Source: Aquisediminimonas sp031376385 (GTDB lineage: Bacteria; Pseudomonadota; Alphaproteobacteria; Sphingomonadales; Sphingomonadaceae). Taken from it: 64,000 bases of DNA. Position numbers and translations under genes: made by a program. Below, piece by piece: positions 45,159-53,712 of this stretch. Location of the stretch: contig JANMDQ010000025.1 of the NCBI GenBank assembly GCA_031376385.1, positions 1 through 64,000 on the forward strand, written 5' to 3'. The notes beneath the pieces are model-generated. The model had not been told where the DNA came from. It did not search any database and saw only the letters and a program-made list of their open reading frames with translations. Every line of letters begins with the position of its first letter. Position 1 is the first letter of the stretch.

Positions 45159-46712
45159 GTGAACATGATCGTTGGCACTGGTGTTGCGCTCTTGCTTGGC
45201 GCGGCTGTCGCAAATGGGGTGATGTCATCAAGACAAATGGCGGCCGCTGATCCTGCGTTGCCGGCGGCCCCGCTTGCGCCTGCAAAGGATCGAGGCGCAG
45301 TGCCCGCGACACAGTTGGGCATCAATTTGACCGATCTGAATTGGTGGAACAAGAACCGCGCCTTTGGTAATTTGTTGATGGGCGGCAGTTGGCAGCTCAA
45401 GATGCCGGGCAAGGAGTTTGTCTGGCTCGGGCGGCAATATAGAACCGCTGATGGAGGATTAAAGCTCCTTCCCCAAGGGGCGGAAGCGATTAGGGCCCTT
45501 GGCCAGCCGATCACGGGCCCGCAAGGCGTCACCATAATCTGCACTTTTGACGGCAAAGGCAGATTTAATGTGATTGGCGCTTCTGACGTTTTTTTGAAAG
45601 GAAACAGCCTTTCATTTAAGATTGTCAATGAACGAAAGCAGCAAAATCCAGTCAATCTCCACATCAGGCAGGCTGATCAGGCCTCAGAAATCACCAATAT
45701 GGATTGCCGCGAAAAAAATTACGATAAGGCCATTTTATTTGACCCAGACTTTGTCAAATTCGTGCACCAATTCAAACTGATCCGGTTCATGGATCTGCAA
45801 AATACCAACGCCAATCATCCTGTGACGTGGGCAACCAGAAAATTTCCCAATAATAACACTGCTGTTGACAGCGTTGGCATGTCGATTGAACATATGGTTG
45901 CCTTGGCCAATGCAGCGCAGGCGGATGCGTGGTTCAACATGCCATGGAACGCCAGCGACGATTATGTCGAAGGCTTTGCCCAATATGTTCATGATCATCT
46001 TGGCCCCAATCAGACGGTCTATGTTGAACTGAGCAATGAAGTTTGGAATTGGGCATTTCCGGTTGCCCATCAGGCCAGCAAGGAAGGAGTGGCCCAGAAT
46101 CTGTCGCAAGATGGGTTTCAGGCGCTGCTGTTTCGCTATGCCGAAAAATCCAAACAGGTTTTGGACATTTGGAACCGCGTTTATAAGAATGACCGGACTC
46201 GTCTGGTTCGCGTGGTGGCCTCACAAAGTGTCAATCCGTGGACGGCAGAGCAGATTTTGGGGCATAAAGACACGTATAAATCCGTCGATGCCTTGGCCGC
46301 TGCGCCCTATTTTGGGCAGGATAATTGCGGGCCACGGACTGGCAATATTGAAAATGATCTGTTCAAATGCCTGGAAAATAATGTCAAATTCACGATTGAT
46401 AAGTCCGTGGAAAATGCCCGCGTCGCCCGCAAATATGGAAAGCGGTTTGTCGCCTATGAGGCGGGGCAGCACCTGATCATGCGCGACGATACAGCGCTGT
46501 TGCTAAAGGTCAGCCGCGATCAGCGTATGTATGATCTTTACAGAGACTATATCAGGCGCTGGCAGGCGGAGGTGGGCGATACGATGATGCTGTTTGCCTC
46601 AAGCAGCCCTGTCAGCCAATATGGGGCTTGGGGTTTGATGGAATATCCGGGCCAACCCGCGTCTGACACGCCAAAGATGCGCGCGGTTCAGGATTCAGGA
46701 CTGTTGCGATAA
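45159..46712 (+). CDS. exported glycoside-hydrolase-like protein
   Basis: A ~517-aa protein with a signal peptide or anchor (IVGTGVALLLGAAVANG). The body resembles a clan-A TIM-barrel glycosidase: the acid/base Glu would be in VYVELSNEVWNWAF near residue 290 and a candidate nucleophile in RFVAYEAGQHLI near 430. I infer a polysaccharide-active role from these two motifs, not from a named family. GTG 45159 has GGAG eight bases before it; an ATG at 45135 is possible. It is divergent from sigF and next to a glycosyltransferase. Confidence 0.6.
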   Translation: MNMIVGTGVALLLGAAVANGVMSSRQMAAADPALPAAPLAPAKDRGAVPATQLGINLTDLNWWNKNRAFGNLLMGGSWQLKMPGKEFVWLGRQYRTADGGLKLLPQGAEAIRALGQPITGPQGVTIICTFDGKGRFNVIGASDVFLKGNSLSFKIVNERKQQNPVNLHIRQADQASEITNMDCREKNYDKAILFDPDFVKFVHQFKLIRFMDLQNTNANHPVTWATRKFPNNNTAVDSVGMSIEHMVALANAAQADAWFNMPWNASDDYVEGFAQYVHDHLGPNQTVYVELSNEVWNWAFPVAHQASKEGVAQNLSQDGFQALLFRYAEKSKQVLDIWNRVYKNDRTRLVRVVASQSVNPWTAEQILGHKDTYKSVDALAAAPYFGQDNCGPRTGNIENDLFKCLENNVKFTIDKSVENARVARKYGKRFVAYEAGQHLIMRDDTALLLKVSRDQRMYDLYRDYIRRWQAEVGDTMMLFASSSPVSQYGAWGLMEYPGQPASDTPKMRAVQDSGLLR

Positions 46713-46760
46713 TCAGATGTTCGGCTCACCCTCGGGCGACGCCCGCAACATCGCCGCAGT

Positions 46761-47822
46761 TTAAGCCTTTGCTTCGGCAATCGTCATCGCTTCGTCCAAA
46801 ACTTTTGAAAGGTTACGGCCGGCGGCTTCATCGGATAACTCAGCTTCGGCATAGGCTTTGGCGTTGATTGCAAGATTTCTTCGCAACTCATCGCCATGCC
46901 AAAGCCTGGTTATGGCGCTGGCCAAAGCCTCTACATCTCCAGCTCGAACCAAGCTGCCGGTCTTACCATCTGCGATATAATCGACCGTACCAATTGTGCG
47001 GGTGGCGATGACAGGAGTTCCCATCCGCATCGCCTCAACCACAGTCACTTGTCCTGATGCTGCTGGTCCATCGAGCAGAGGCACGATGTTGATACGCGCA
47101 CGCGCCGCCAATTCACGGCACTGGTGGAGCGACAAATTTTGCCGCCATTCTGCGTTGGATGGTAATTTAATCCCTTCAAGGCAACGCGGCGCGGCGACGA
47201 TAATGGCGCGCATGCCTAACCGGTCAAGCGCTTTTGCCAGTGTTGCATAATCTCTGTTGGCCGAACCCATTGCCAACACGAATGGCGTCACTTCATCTGG
47301 TGCGGCGACAAAATCTAAGGCGCCGCATTGCAACGGCACAAATCGGATTCGGCTCTCTGGTATCGCAAACCATTCAGATACAAGCGTAATTTCAGCTCGA
47401 GAATGAACGACCACCAAGTCAGCGGCCCCAAATGCCCAGCTGCCCAATATGCGCTTCAGCTTTCCGGGCGGTTCACCAACATTAAAACAGTAAGCGACAA
47501 ACGGAAACCGGGCACCGAAAATTTTCCGCTGGATACACGCGACCAACGCCAGTTGCGGAAAAACGGTCACAAGGCCGCCGACACGTCGCGCTTGTTTGCA
47601 CGCGCGCCAGGCATGAACCCAGTATTGCCACCATTCTGAAAGCGGCGTTCCCCGCCCTATGCGGACGTGCCAAGCGGCATGCTGCTTAGGACTCGGCGAT
47701 TTGACGAAATGCCAAGCCGAATTCGCATGACCATCGCGAGGCACAAAATCGTCAATCCAACGATCACCTAGCGATGTAAAAAATGGTGCGGCAATAACCC
47801 ATCCAGCAGTATATTGTGCCAT
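46761..47822 (-). CDS. family 4-like glycosyltransferase
   Basis: A 353-aa GT-B type glycosyltransferase. The donor-site region shows NIVPLLDGPAASGQVTVVEA and MRMGTPVIATRTIGTVDYIA near residue 275, with the EX7E-like pair, and the first half shows HSRAEITLVSEWFAIPESRI. Nucleotide-sugar donor and acceptor are unknown. It is convergent with the glycosidase-like gene, and both lie in a small cell-surface block. Start at 47822 is the first ATG; no strong ribosome-binding site is seen. Confidence 0.8.
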   Translation of the reverse strand: MAQYTAGWVIAAPFFTSLGDRWIDDFVPRDGHANSAWHFVKSPSPKQHAAWHVRIGRGTPLSEWWQYWVHAWRACKQARRVGGLVTVFPQLALVACIQRKIFGARFPFVAYCFNVGEPPGKLKRILGSWAFGAADLVVVHSRAEITLVSEWFAIPESRIRFVPLQCGALDFVAAPDEVTPFVLAMGSANRDYATLAKALDRLGMRAIIVAAPRCLEGIKLPSNAEWRQNLSLHQCRELAARARINIVPLLDGPAASGQVTVVEAMRMGTPVIATRTIGTVDYIADGKTGSLVRAGDVEALASAITRLWHGDELRRNLAINAKAYAEAELSDEAAGRNLSKVLDEAMTIAEAKA

Positions 47823-48064
47823 TTCTGAAAATTCACTCGCAATCTTGAGATGATATTTAACGTCAGTTTTTGAATCGCCGCTATTCTAAATGACTATATC
47901 TTTGTTCCATCCCGCGTGCGCGTTCAACTCCCCTCGCTCAACTTTCCATCGCCGCTCCCTGCTGAGGCGGGAAGGCGCGTTTTGCCATGATCGGCGGGCC
48001 GGGCGAAATTGTAACGCCGCAAACCAAAGTTTTTCTAGAGCATCGAGCAATGGATCAGCACCAC

Positions 48065-48176
48065 CGTCATGCTGAAATTGTTTCAGCATCCATGCCTCAC
48101 TGTCGTTGCCAAAGTTGAACCATCCAGTCTTGCATGAAAATTGAGGCATGGACCCTGAAACGAGTTCAGGGTGACG
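48065..48176. repeat. ~112-bp palindromic repeat, left copy
   Basis: Outer arms 48065-48099 and 48142-48176 are imperfect reverse complements, and each arm folds on itself (GCTGAAATTGTTTCAGC; CCCTGAAACGAGTTCAGGG). The element is an inverted copy of 49981-50090. It fills part of the 500-base gap between the glycosyltransferase and the aldehyde dehydrogenase, where I see no gene. Confidence 0.85.
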
Positions 48177-48325
48177 ATTTCGAGCAGTCGCTTTAACAGC
48201 GCGCAGCCCTTTCGGTGTTTGCCCGTTCAACGGCCAGTGTATAGAAAAGTGCCAACGTCTCCGCCCTGCGGCCACTGGTCATGCGCCATCTTGCGGGCTC
48301 GCCTGACTTCGGGAATATCGGGGCT

Positions 48326-49810
48326 ATGACAGATTTTCCGTTCACCCTTCCCGCCGCTGCTCTTCCTTGGGATGGCGCTCCGCTTTCCGGGCGATTGGGG
48401 GTGGTGCATCCCGGCGATGAGCGCCCCTTTGCGTCTGTCGCGATTGCCAGTGCCCGGGATGTGGACGCAGTGGTGGCGAGGGCGCGGGCGGCGTTTGATG
48501 TTGGGCCTTGGCCGCGCCTGACGCCGAATGAACGCGGTGTGATCCTGCGCCGTGCGGCGGACTTGATCGAGGCTGCGCGGGAGGAACTGGCGGCGCTTCA
48601 GGCGGCGGAAACGGGCATTCCCATTGCCCAATTCATGGGCATGCATGTGTCACGCACGGCGGAGAATTTCCGCTTCTTTTCCGATGTGGTGAACACGGCT
48701 GCTGGGGAAAGTTATGAACAGACCGGGCGTTATCTTTCGGTTGTGACGCGGCAGGCGGCGGGCGTGGCCGTGATCCTGTCACCGTGGAATGCGCCGCTGA
48801 TCCTGGCTTCGATGAAAGCGGCAGCGGCGCTTGCGCTGGGCAATGCGGTTATTCTGAAACCATCGGAATATGCGCCGCTGTCTGTGTTGCGCATGGCCGA
48901 ATTGCTGCATCAGGCCGGGGTACCAAAGGATATTTTGCAGGTTGTTTGCGGGGCAGGGGAGCCAACGGGCGCGGCGCTGGTGGACCATGCCGGTGTTGAT
49001 GTGATTGGCTTTATCGGCGGCACGGCCACGGGCAAGCGGATCATGGCGGCGGCATCGGCCACCCTGAAGAAGGTCGGGCTGGAACTGGGCGGGAAAAGCG
49101 CGAACATCATCTTGGCGAGTGCAGATTTGGACCGCGCAGTCGATGGCAGCCTGATGGGTATTTATCTGGGCAACGGCGAACAGTGCCTTGCCGGATCGCG
49201 GATCTTTGTTGAAGAGGCTGTGGCCGATGCGTTCATCGCCGCCTTTGTCGCGCGGACCAAAGCACTGAAAATCGGGGATCCGATGGACCCGGCGACTGAG
49301 ATTGGCCCGCTGGCGTTTCGCGCCCATTATGACCGGGTGATGGGCTTTGCTGCGCAGATTGCGGGGGACACAGGCTATACGCTGCTCACTGGGGGTGGCC
49401 GCGCGCCGGGATTTGCGACTGGGCTTTATTTCGCGCCGACGGTGGTGGAAGCCGCGAACAATGCATTGCCGCTGTGCCAGCAGGAAATTTTCGGCCCCTT
49501 TGCCATGATCCAGCGGGTGCGCGATCTCGATGATGCGCTGGCCCGCGCCAATGACAGTGATTACGGGCTGGTCGGCTATATCTGGTCCAATGATCTAAAT
49601 GCCGTGATGAAGGCGCAGCGGACGCTGAAGGCAGGAACCATATGGGTGAACACACCCATGGCCCGCGATGTCCGCGCGCCCTTTGGCGGCATGAAACAAT
49701 CCGGGCTGGGGCGTGACGGGATTAAGGGATCAGTTGATCTGTTCACTGAGGAAAAGACCGTGATGATCCCGCAAGAGCCCTTTCCCCTGCCGCAGCTGGG
49801 CCGGGGATAG
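48326..49810 (+). CDS. NAD(P)-dependent aldehyde dehydrogenase
   Basis: A 494-aa aldehyde dehydrogenase superfamily enzyme. The cofactor site WNAPLILASMKAAAALALGN is near residue 155, the general-base Glu is in LELGGKSANIILASADLDRA near 252, and the catalytic Cys in YLGNGEQCLAGSRIFVEEA near 285. The closing MARDVRAPFGGMKQSGLGRD and DLFTEEKTVMI resemble 5-carboxymethyl-2-hydroxymuconate-semialdehyde or similar aromatic-pathway dehydrogenases, but the substrate is uncertain. ATG 48326 precedes the conserved start. The gene is bracketed by two inverted copies of a palindromic repeat. Confidence 0.87.
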   Translation: MTDFPFTLPAAALPWDGAPLSGRLGVVHPGDERPFASVAIASARDVDAVVARARAAFDVGPWPRLTPNERGVILRRAADLIEAAREELAALQAAETGIPIAQFMGMHVSRTAENFRFFSDVVNTAAGESYEQTGRYLSVVTRQAAGVAVILSPWNAPLILASMKAAAALALGNAVILKPSEYAPLSVLRMAELLHQAGVPKDILQVVCGAGEPTGAALVDHAGVDVIGFIGGTATGKRIMAAASATLKKVGLELGGKSANIILASADLDRAVDGSLMGIYLGNGEQCLAGSRIFVEEAVADAFIAAFVARTKALKIGDPMDPATEIGPLAFRAHYDRVMGFAAQIAGDTGYTLLTGGGRAPGFATGLYFAPTVVEAANNALPLCQQEIFGPFAMIQRVRDLDDALARANDSDYGLVGYIWSNDLNAVMKAQRTLKAGTIWVNTPMARDVRAPFGGMKQSGLGRDGIKGSVDLFTEEKTVMIPQEPFPLPQLGRG

Positions 49811-49980
49811 TGGCTTTCCAATAAAATAACCCATATGGAAGTTTAACATTGACATCGTCACGCTCTTTGGTTAGAGATTGGCACAGTCGAAAAAAGCGAG
49901 TCGCGGCGAAGGGGTTATCCCGACGGCGTGACACAAAGCGGATTGCTCGAATTGGCAATCACGCCTGTCACCCTCAGCTC

Positions 49981-50090
49981 GTCACCCTGAACTTGTTTCA
50001 GGGTCCATGCCTCAAATTTCATGCAAGACTGGCTGTATCGAGTTTGGCAGCAACATTGAGGCATGGATGCTGAAACAAGTTCAGCATGAC
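49981..50090. repeat. ~110-bp palindromic repeat, right copy
   Basis: Arms 49981-50014 and 50057-50090 pair imperfectly, with the internal hairpins CCCTGAACTTGTTTCAGGG and GCTGAAACAAGTTCAGC. The asymmetric middle (TTTCATGCAAGACTGG) shows that it is inverted relative to 48065-48176. It lies in the 364-base gap before the GTA cluster. Confidence 0.85.
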
Positions 50091-50120
50091 TGTGGTGCAG
50101 ATTTTACGCAATCCGCTCTA

Positions 50121-50154
50121 GGCCGGGGACAGATCGTCCTTCCGGCCCTTTTTC
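50121..50154 (+). terminator. terminator or attenuator before the GTA cluster
   Basis: GGCCGG-GGAC-AGATC-GTCC-TT-CCGGCC makes a ~10-bp stem with a 5-base loop and a 2-base bulge, followed by CTTTTTC. It ends 21 bases before the first GTA gene, so it either stops read-through from the aldehyde dehydrogenase or attenuates the GTA operon. Confidence 0.65.
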
Positions 50155-50175
50155 ATATCCAGAAAGGAACACGCC

Positions 50176-50727
50176 ATGCGAACGCAGATCATTCCGATCA
50201 GCGCGACGGAATCGATATCGGTCAATCCGCAGACGGGCGGGCTGCAAATTGTGGCCGCGTGCCAGAAACGCTGGACCGATAAAACGCGGCTGAAATTCCT
50301 CGATCATCTGGCAGCGACTTGTAATGTGAAAGCCTCTGCTGCTGCTGCCGAACGATCACCGGAGTCCGCGTTCAAGCTGCGGCGGCGTAACCCTGAATTT
50401 GCGGAGGCTTGGTCCGCTGCGCTCGCCACCGGCTATGTCCGGTTGGAGGAAATGCTCATCAACCGCGCGGCGGCAGGTGGCCTCACCTTACCCACTGGTC
50501 CCGAGGAAGAGGCGGAGCCAGTGGACATCAGCGGCGTGGATACGGAGCTTGCCCTCCGTCTGCTCGCTTATCACCGGGAGGGCCTGAAAGGCGTGAAGCG
50601 CGGGGGCGGGCCAAAGCCGGGCAAAGCAAGCGAGGCAGAAACCAATGGGGCGATCCTTAAAAAACTGAAAGCCATGCGCATCCGCTTTGACGGGGAGGAA
50701 GGCAGCGATGCTTACGAAGCGCAATAG
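50176..50727 (+). CDS. GTA gp1-like small terminase protein
   Basis: A 183-aa protein at the head of the cluster. Residues 30-95 form a helix-turn-helix-like segment (RWTDKTRLKFLDHLAATCNV then PEFAEAWSAALATGYVRLEE) of the kind seen in small terminase subunits, which select DNA for packaging. The C-terminus is charged (ILKKLKAMRIRFDGEEGSD). The position before the large terminase supports this reading. AGAAAGGAA precedes ATG 50176. The 3' end overlaps the terminase gene by 20 bases. Confidence 0.7.
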   Translation: MRTQIIPISATESISVNPQTGGLQIVAACQKRWTDKTRLKFLDHLAATCNVKASAAAAERSPESAFKLRRRNPEFAEAWSAALATGYVRLEEMLINRAAAGGLTLPTGPEEEAEPVDISGVDTELALRLLAYHREGLKGVKRGGGPKPGKASEAETNGAILKKLKAMRIRFDGEEGSDAYEAQ

Positions 50728-52051
50728 CCTGATCGGCAGACTGTCCCGATTGCCGCCCGATCACGTGCAGCGGGTGCTAAAGGCGCTGAAACCCAGTCAC
50801 TTACGCGAATTGAATGAACGGTGGCGTGAATGGGCGCACCGGGGGCAACGGCCCACTGGCGATGATTGGCGCGTGTGGATGATCATGGCCGGGCGCGGAT
50901 ACGGCAAAACGCGGGCCGGGGCGCAGTGGGTTCATGATCTGATCAGTGCCGATATGGTGCGGACCGAGGAGCAAAGGATGCTGGAGCCTCTGCGTATCGC
51001 TCTGGTTGGCGCGACGGCGGATGACGTGCGTAAAGTGATGGTGGAGGGCGTCAGCGGCATCATCGCCACTGCGCCCACCGGCTGCATCCTCGATTGGCGG
51101 CCGACGCTGGGCGAAATCACCTGCAAATCCGGCGCGATCCTTCACATCTATTCCTCGCAGCGCCCAGACAAGCTGCGCGGGCCGGAACATCATTTTGCCT
51201 GGTGCGATGAATTGGCCAGTTGGCTCTATGCTGATGCGATGTGGGATAATCTGATGCTGGGCCTGCGGCTCGGCGGACACGCGCGTGTGCTGATCACCAC
51301 GACGCCGCGCGCCGTGCCGATCATCCCCCGGATCAAGGGCATGAAGGGGATTGAAGTACGGAACGGGTCAACCCGGAAAAATGTGAACTTAACGCCGGAT
51401 TTTGTCGAACATGTGGAGCAGCTTTATGCTGGAACTCGGTTCGGTCGGCAGGAATTGGACGGCGAATTGATCGACGATCTGGCAGGCGCACTTTGGTCTC
51501 GCGCGCTGATTGAGGACTGCCGCGTGGCTGTGCCCCCCGCACTGCGACGCATTGTCATTGGGGTGGACCCCAGTGCTTCAGTGGGCGGTGACGCGTGCGG
51601 GATTGTCGCGGTAGGATTGGGTGAGGACGGCGTGGGCTATATCCTCGGCGATCATACGGTTGAAGGGGCCAGCCCCGAACGCTGGGCCCGCGCCGTGGCG
51701 GACGCGGCAGATCAGTGGGGCGCAGACCGAGTGGTGGCAGAGGCCAATAATGGCGGGGCCATGGTGGAGGCTGTGCTGCGCGGTGCCGACGTCAACATGC
51801 CCGTCAAACGCGTCCATGCCTCGCGCGGGAAAGTGGTGCGGGCTGAACCTGTTTTAACGCTATTTGAAAGCGGCAAAGCGGCCTTTGCCGGGGCCTTCCC
51901 CGCACTGGAGGATGAGCTGTGCGGGCTGATTACCGGCGGCGGCTACCAAGGCCCCGGCCGCTCCCCCGACCGCGCCGACGCCTGCGTCTGGGCGCTCACC
52001 GAACTGATGCTGGGGCCAAAGGAACGGCGGGTTGGCGTGCGGGTTTTGTGA
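50708..52051 (+). CDS. GTA/phage large terminase (gp2)
   Basis: A 447-aa DNA-packaging motor. ATPase Walker A-like segment MAGRGYGKTRAGAQWVHDL near residue 61, Walker B HFAWCDELASW near 165, and the C-terminal RNase H-like nuclease with VIGVDPSASVGGDACGIVAV near 285, EANNGGAMVE near 345 and RSPDRADACVWALTELML at the end. All are intact. ATG 50708 follows GGGGAGGAAGG. In GTA particles it packages random host DNA in headfuls. A foreign two-gene cassette follows it. Confidence 0.92.
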   Translation: MLTKRNSLIGRLSRLPPDHVQRVLKALKPSHLRELNERWREWAHRGQRPTGDDWRVWMIMAGRGYGKTRAGAQWVHDLISADMVRTEEQRMLEPLRIALVGATADDVRKVMVEGVSGIIATAPTGCILDWRPTLGEITCKSGAILHIYSSQRPDKLRGPEHHFAWCDELASWLYADAMWDNLMLGLRLGGHARVLITTTPRAVPIIPRIKGMKGIEVRNGSTRKNVNLTPDFVEHVEQLYAGTRFGRQELDGELIDDLAGALWSRALIEDCRVAVPPALRRIVIGVDPSASVGGDACGIVAVGLGEDGVGYILGDHTVEGASPERWARAVADAADQWGADRVVAEANNGGAMVEAVLRGADVNMPVKRVHASRGKVVRAEPVLTLFESGKAAFAGAFPALEDELCGLITGGGYQGPGRSPDRADACVWALTELMLGPKERRVGVRVL

Positions 52052-52123
52052 AGGGGGAAATTTAGTTGACTGTTTTGGCACAATACTCTTCACTGTAGTC
52101 GGATAATACCTGCCGGAGTAAAC

Positions 52124-53437
52124 ATGACAGCCGAAATCGCTATTTTGAACAAATCTTCTGTTGTCTTAGCCGCTGATAGTGCCGTGACCATCTCCGCCGG
52201 AAGCAATCAGGAAAAAATCTTCGACACTGCCGATAAGCTTTTTGAGCTTTCTTGCCGCCAACCCATTGGAGTTATGATCAATAACGATATGAATTTTATG
52301 GAGATCCCGCTTCCAGTCCTGATAAAGAAATATCGAAGCGAGAATAATGAGTTCAAACGTGTTCAAGACGCCGCTCTAAGCTTCCTGCGCTACCTTCAAA
52401 AAGAAGGCGCAAAAGCCCCACAGGCTGTGCAGCTTCGACACTTACAAAGGCAAGTGGTGCCAATTGTCGAACTCATGCGAAATCGCAGTCAAGCGGCATT
52501 AGAAAGACTTTTTGCGTCTGACGATCCAACCCTCGGAGATAGAGCATTTAATGATGTCATAGCGGACTTAGTTGCCCAAGAGATTGAACGTTTGAAGAAA
52601 CATCTGGAAAATTCTCAACCTGCGGAATTTCTGGGCGAAGTGCCGTTTCGTCTATCAGATAAAGAACAAGATACTGTTCAAGATATCGTTCGAAACTGTT
52701 TAGGGTCAGCGACCGATTTACAGTGTAAAGAGATTCGTGACATCATTGCGAACAACATTGATAAAGTTGGCTTGACGCCTTCAACGACAGGTCTGGTGGT
52801 GGCTGGTTTTGGTTCCGAGGAATTATTTCCAACACTTGTTTCCTTTGAAATTTATGGAACGGTCGCTGGCGGGTTGAAATATGTGAAAACTAATCACGTT
52901 GACATCGACAGGGACGGAGAACGCGCCTGTGTTTTGCCATTTGCCCAAAAGGAAATGGTTGAGAGATTTCTGTATGGTTTAGATGCCAGCATTGAACGAG
53001 ATATTTCAGGTTTTTGTCAAAAGTCAGTGCCTGATATTGCAGATCGCATCATTACGAGCTTAGACATGAGTGAAAGTGACAAGGTGGCCATCAAAGACAT
53101 AGCTCAAGTTGCTGAGCGAGGCTTTTATGACGGCCTAGCTAACCGAAGCTTCGCCGCAATTCGCCAACAATCGCAGACCGAAATTGAAGATATGGTTGAG
53201 TTCATGCCTAAGCCTGAAATGGCACGCATGGCGGAAGCGCTTGTTAACCTAACCTCAATCAAACGGCGCGTATCGCGGGGGATGGAAACTGTTGGTGGAC
53301 CAATCGACGTTGCAGTGATTTCGCAAGCTGAAGGGTTTGTCTGGGTAAAGCGAAAGCACTATTTTCCGCCAGATTTGAATCGACGTTATTTTGAGCGTAT
53401 GCAACCGCAGGTCAATCACGCTAAGGAGACTGAATGA
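52124..53437 (+). CDS. proteasome-like Ntn-hydrolase-fold protein, inserted cassette
   Basis: A 437-aa protein of unknown function. The N-terminus MTAEIAILNKSSVVLAADSA resembles proteasome beta-subunits: Thr follows the initiator Met, so Met removal would leave Thr1, and an Asp lies at mature position 17 in LAADSAVTI. A Lys in TADKLFEL matches the catalytic-lysine motif about four residues later than usual. A later segment (VVAGFGSEELFPTLVSFEI) resembles the second beta-sheet, and the two halves are split by a ~150-residue helical insert. No ATPase partner is seen. The gene is A+T-richer than its neighbours and interrupts the GTA order; GGAG precedes ATG 52124. Confidence 0.65.
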   Translation: MTAEIAILNKSSVVLAADSAVTISAGSNQEKIFDTADKLFELSCRQPIGVMINNDMNFMEIPLPVLIKKYRSENNEFKRVQDAALSFLRYLQKEGAKAPQAVQLRHLQRQVVPIVELMRNRSQAALERLFASDDPTLGDRAFNDVIADLVAQEIERLKKHLENSQPAEFLGEVPFRLSDKEQDTVQDIVRNCLGSATDLQCKEIRDIIANNIDKVGLTPSTTGLVVAGFGSEELFPTLVSFEIYGTVAGGLKYVKTNHVDIDRDGERACVLPFAQKEMVERFLYGLDASIERDISGFCQKSVPDIADRIITSLDMSESDKVAIKDIAQVAERGFYDGLANRSFAAIRQQSQTEIEDMVEFMPKPEMARMAEALVNLTSIKRRVSRGMETVGGPIDVAVISQAEGFVWVKRKHYFPPDLNRRYFERMQPQVNHAKETE

Positions 53438-53634
53438 TGGAAAAGACTGATGATCTTGATCTCCTCGTTCGCGATTTGGAACGTAGGAGAAGCCGTTACA
53501 GTGATGTTAATGACGACATGAGCGAAGTTCTGCGCGAGGCAGTGTTAGCAACCCGAGCAAATATTGGGGCGGCCTTCGTCGGTAGCCATAAAATTTCGGC
53601 CAAACTTAAACCTTTGGTCGAACGATCACATTGA
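53434..53634 (+). CDS. small partner of the Ntn-like protein
   Basis: A 66-aa helical, charged protein (KTDDLDLLVRDLERRRSRYS, then MSEVLREAVLATRANIGAAF) that I do not recognise. Its ATG overlaps the previous stop (ATGA), and AAGGAG stands 5-6 bases before, so it is co-translated with the Ntn-like gene. It could be an adaptor, inhibitor or antitoxin; nothing in the sequence decides this. The strong terminator at 53662 ends the pair. Confidence 0.7.
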   Translation: MMEKTDDLDLLVRDLERRRSRYSDVNDDMSEVLREAVLATRANIGAAFVGSHKISAKLKPLVERSH

Positions 53635-53661
53635 AACACTAATGGCAAATTGATCTAATTA

Positions 53662-53687
53662 CACCCCGCTTCGGCGGGGTTTTTCTT
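53662..53687 (+). terminator. strong rho-independent terminator ending the inserted cassette
   Basis: ACCCCGC-TTCG-GCGGGGT is a perfect 7-bp stem with a stable TTCG tetraloop, followed by TTTTTCTTTG. It sits inside the GTA operon, between the cassette and the portal gene, 26 bases before the portal ATG. It should block read-through from terminase to portal. Confidence 0.92.
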
Positions 53688-53712
53688 TGTCCAAATTAAA
53701 GGAACCCCAACA

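Noticed and set aside
52069..52107. Promoter for the Ntn-like cassette (TTGACT and GATAAT)
   Set aside because: The two boxes are about 30 bases apart, not 16-18, so they do not form one promoter.
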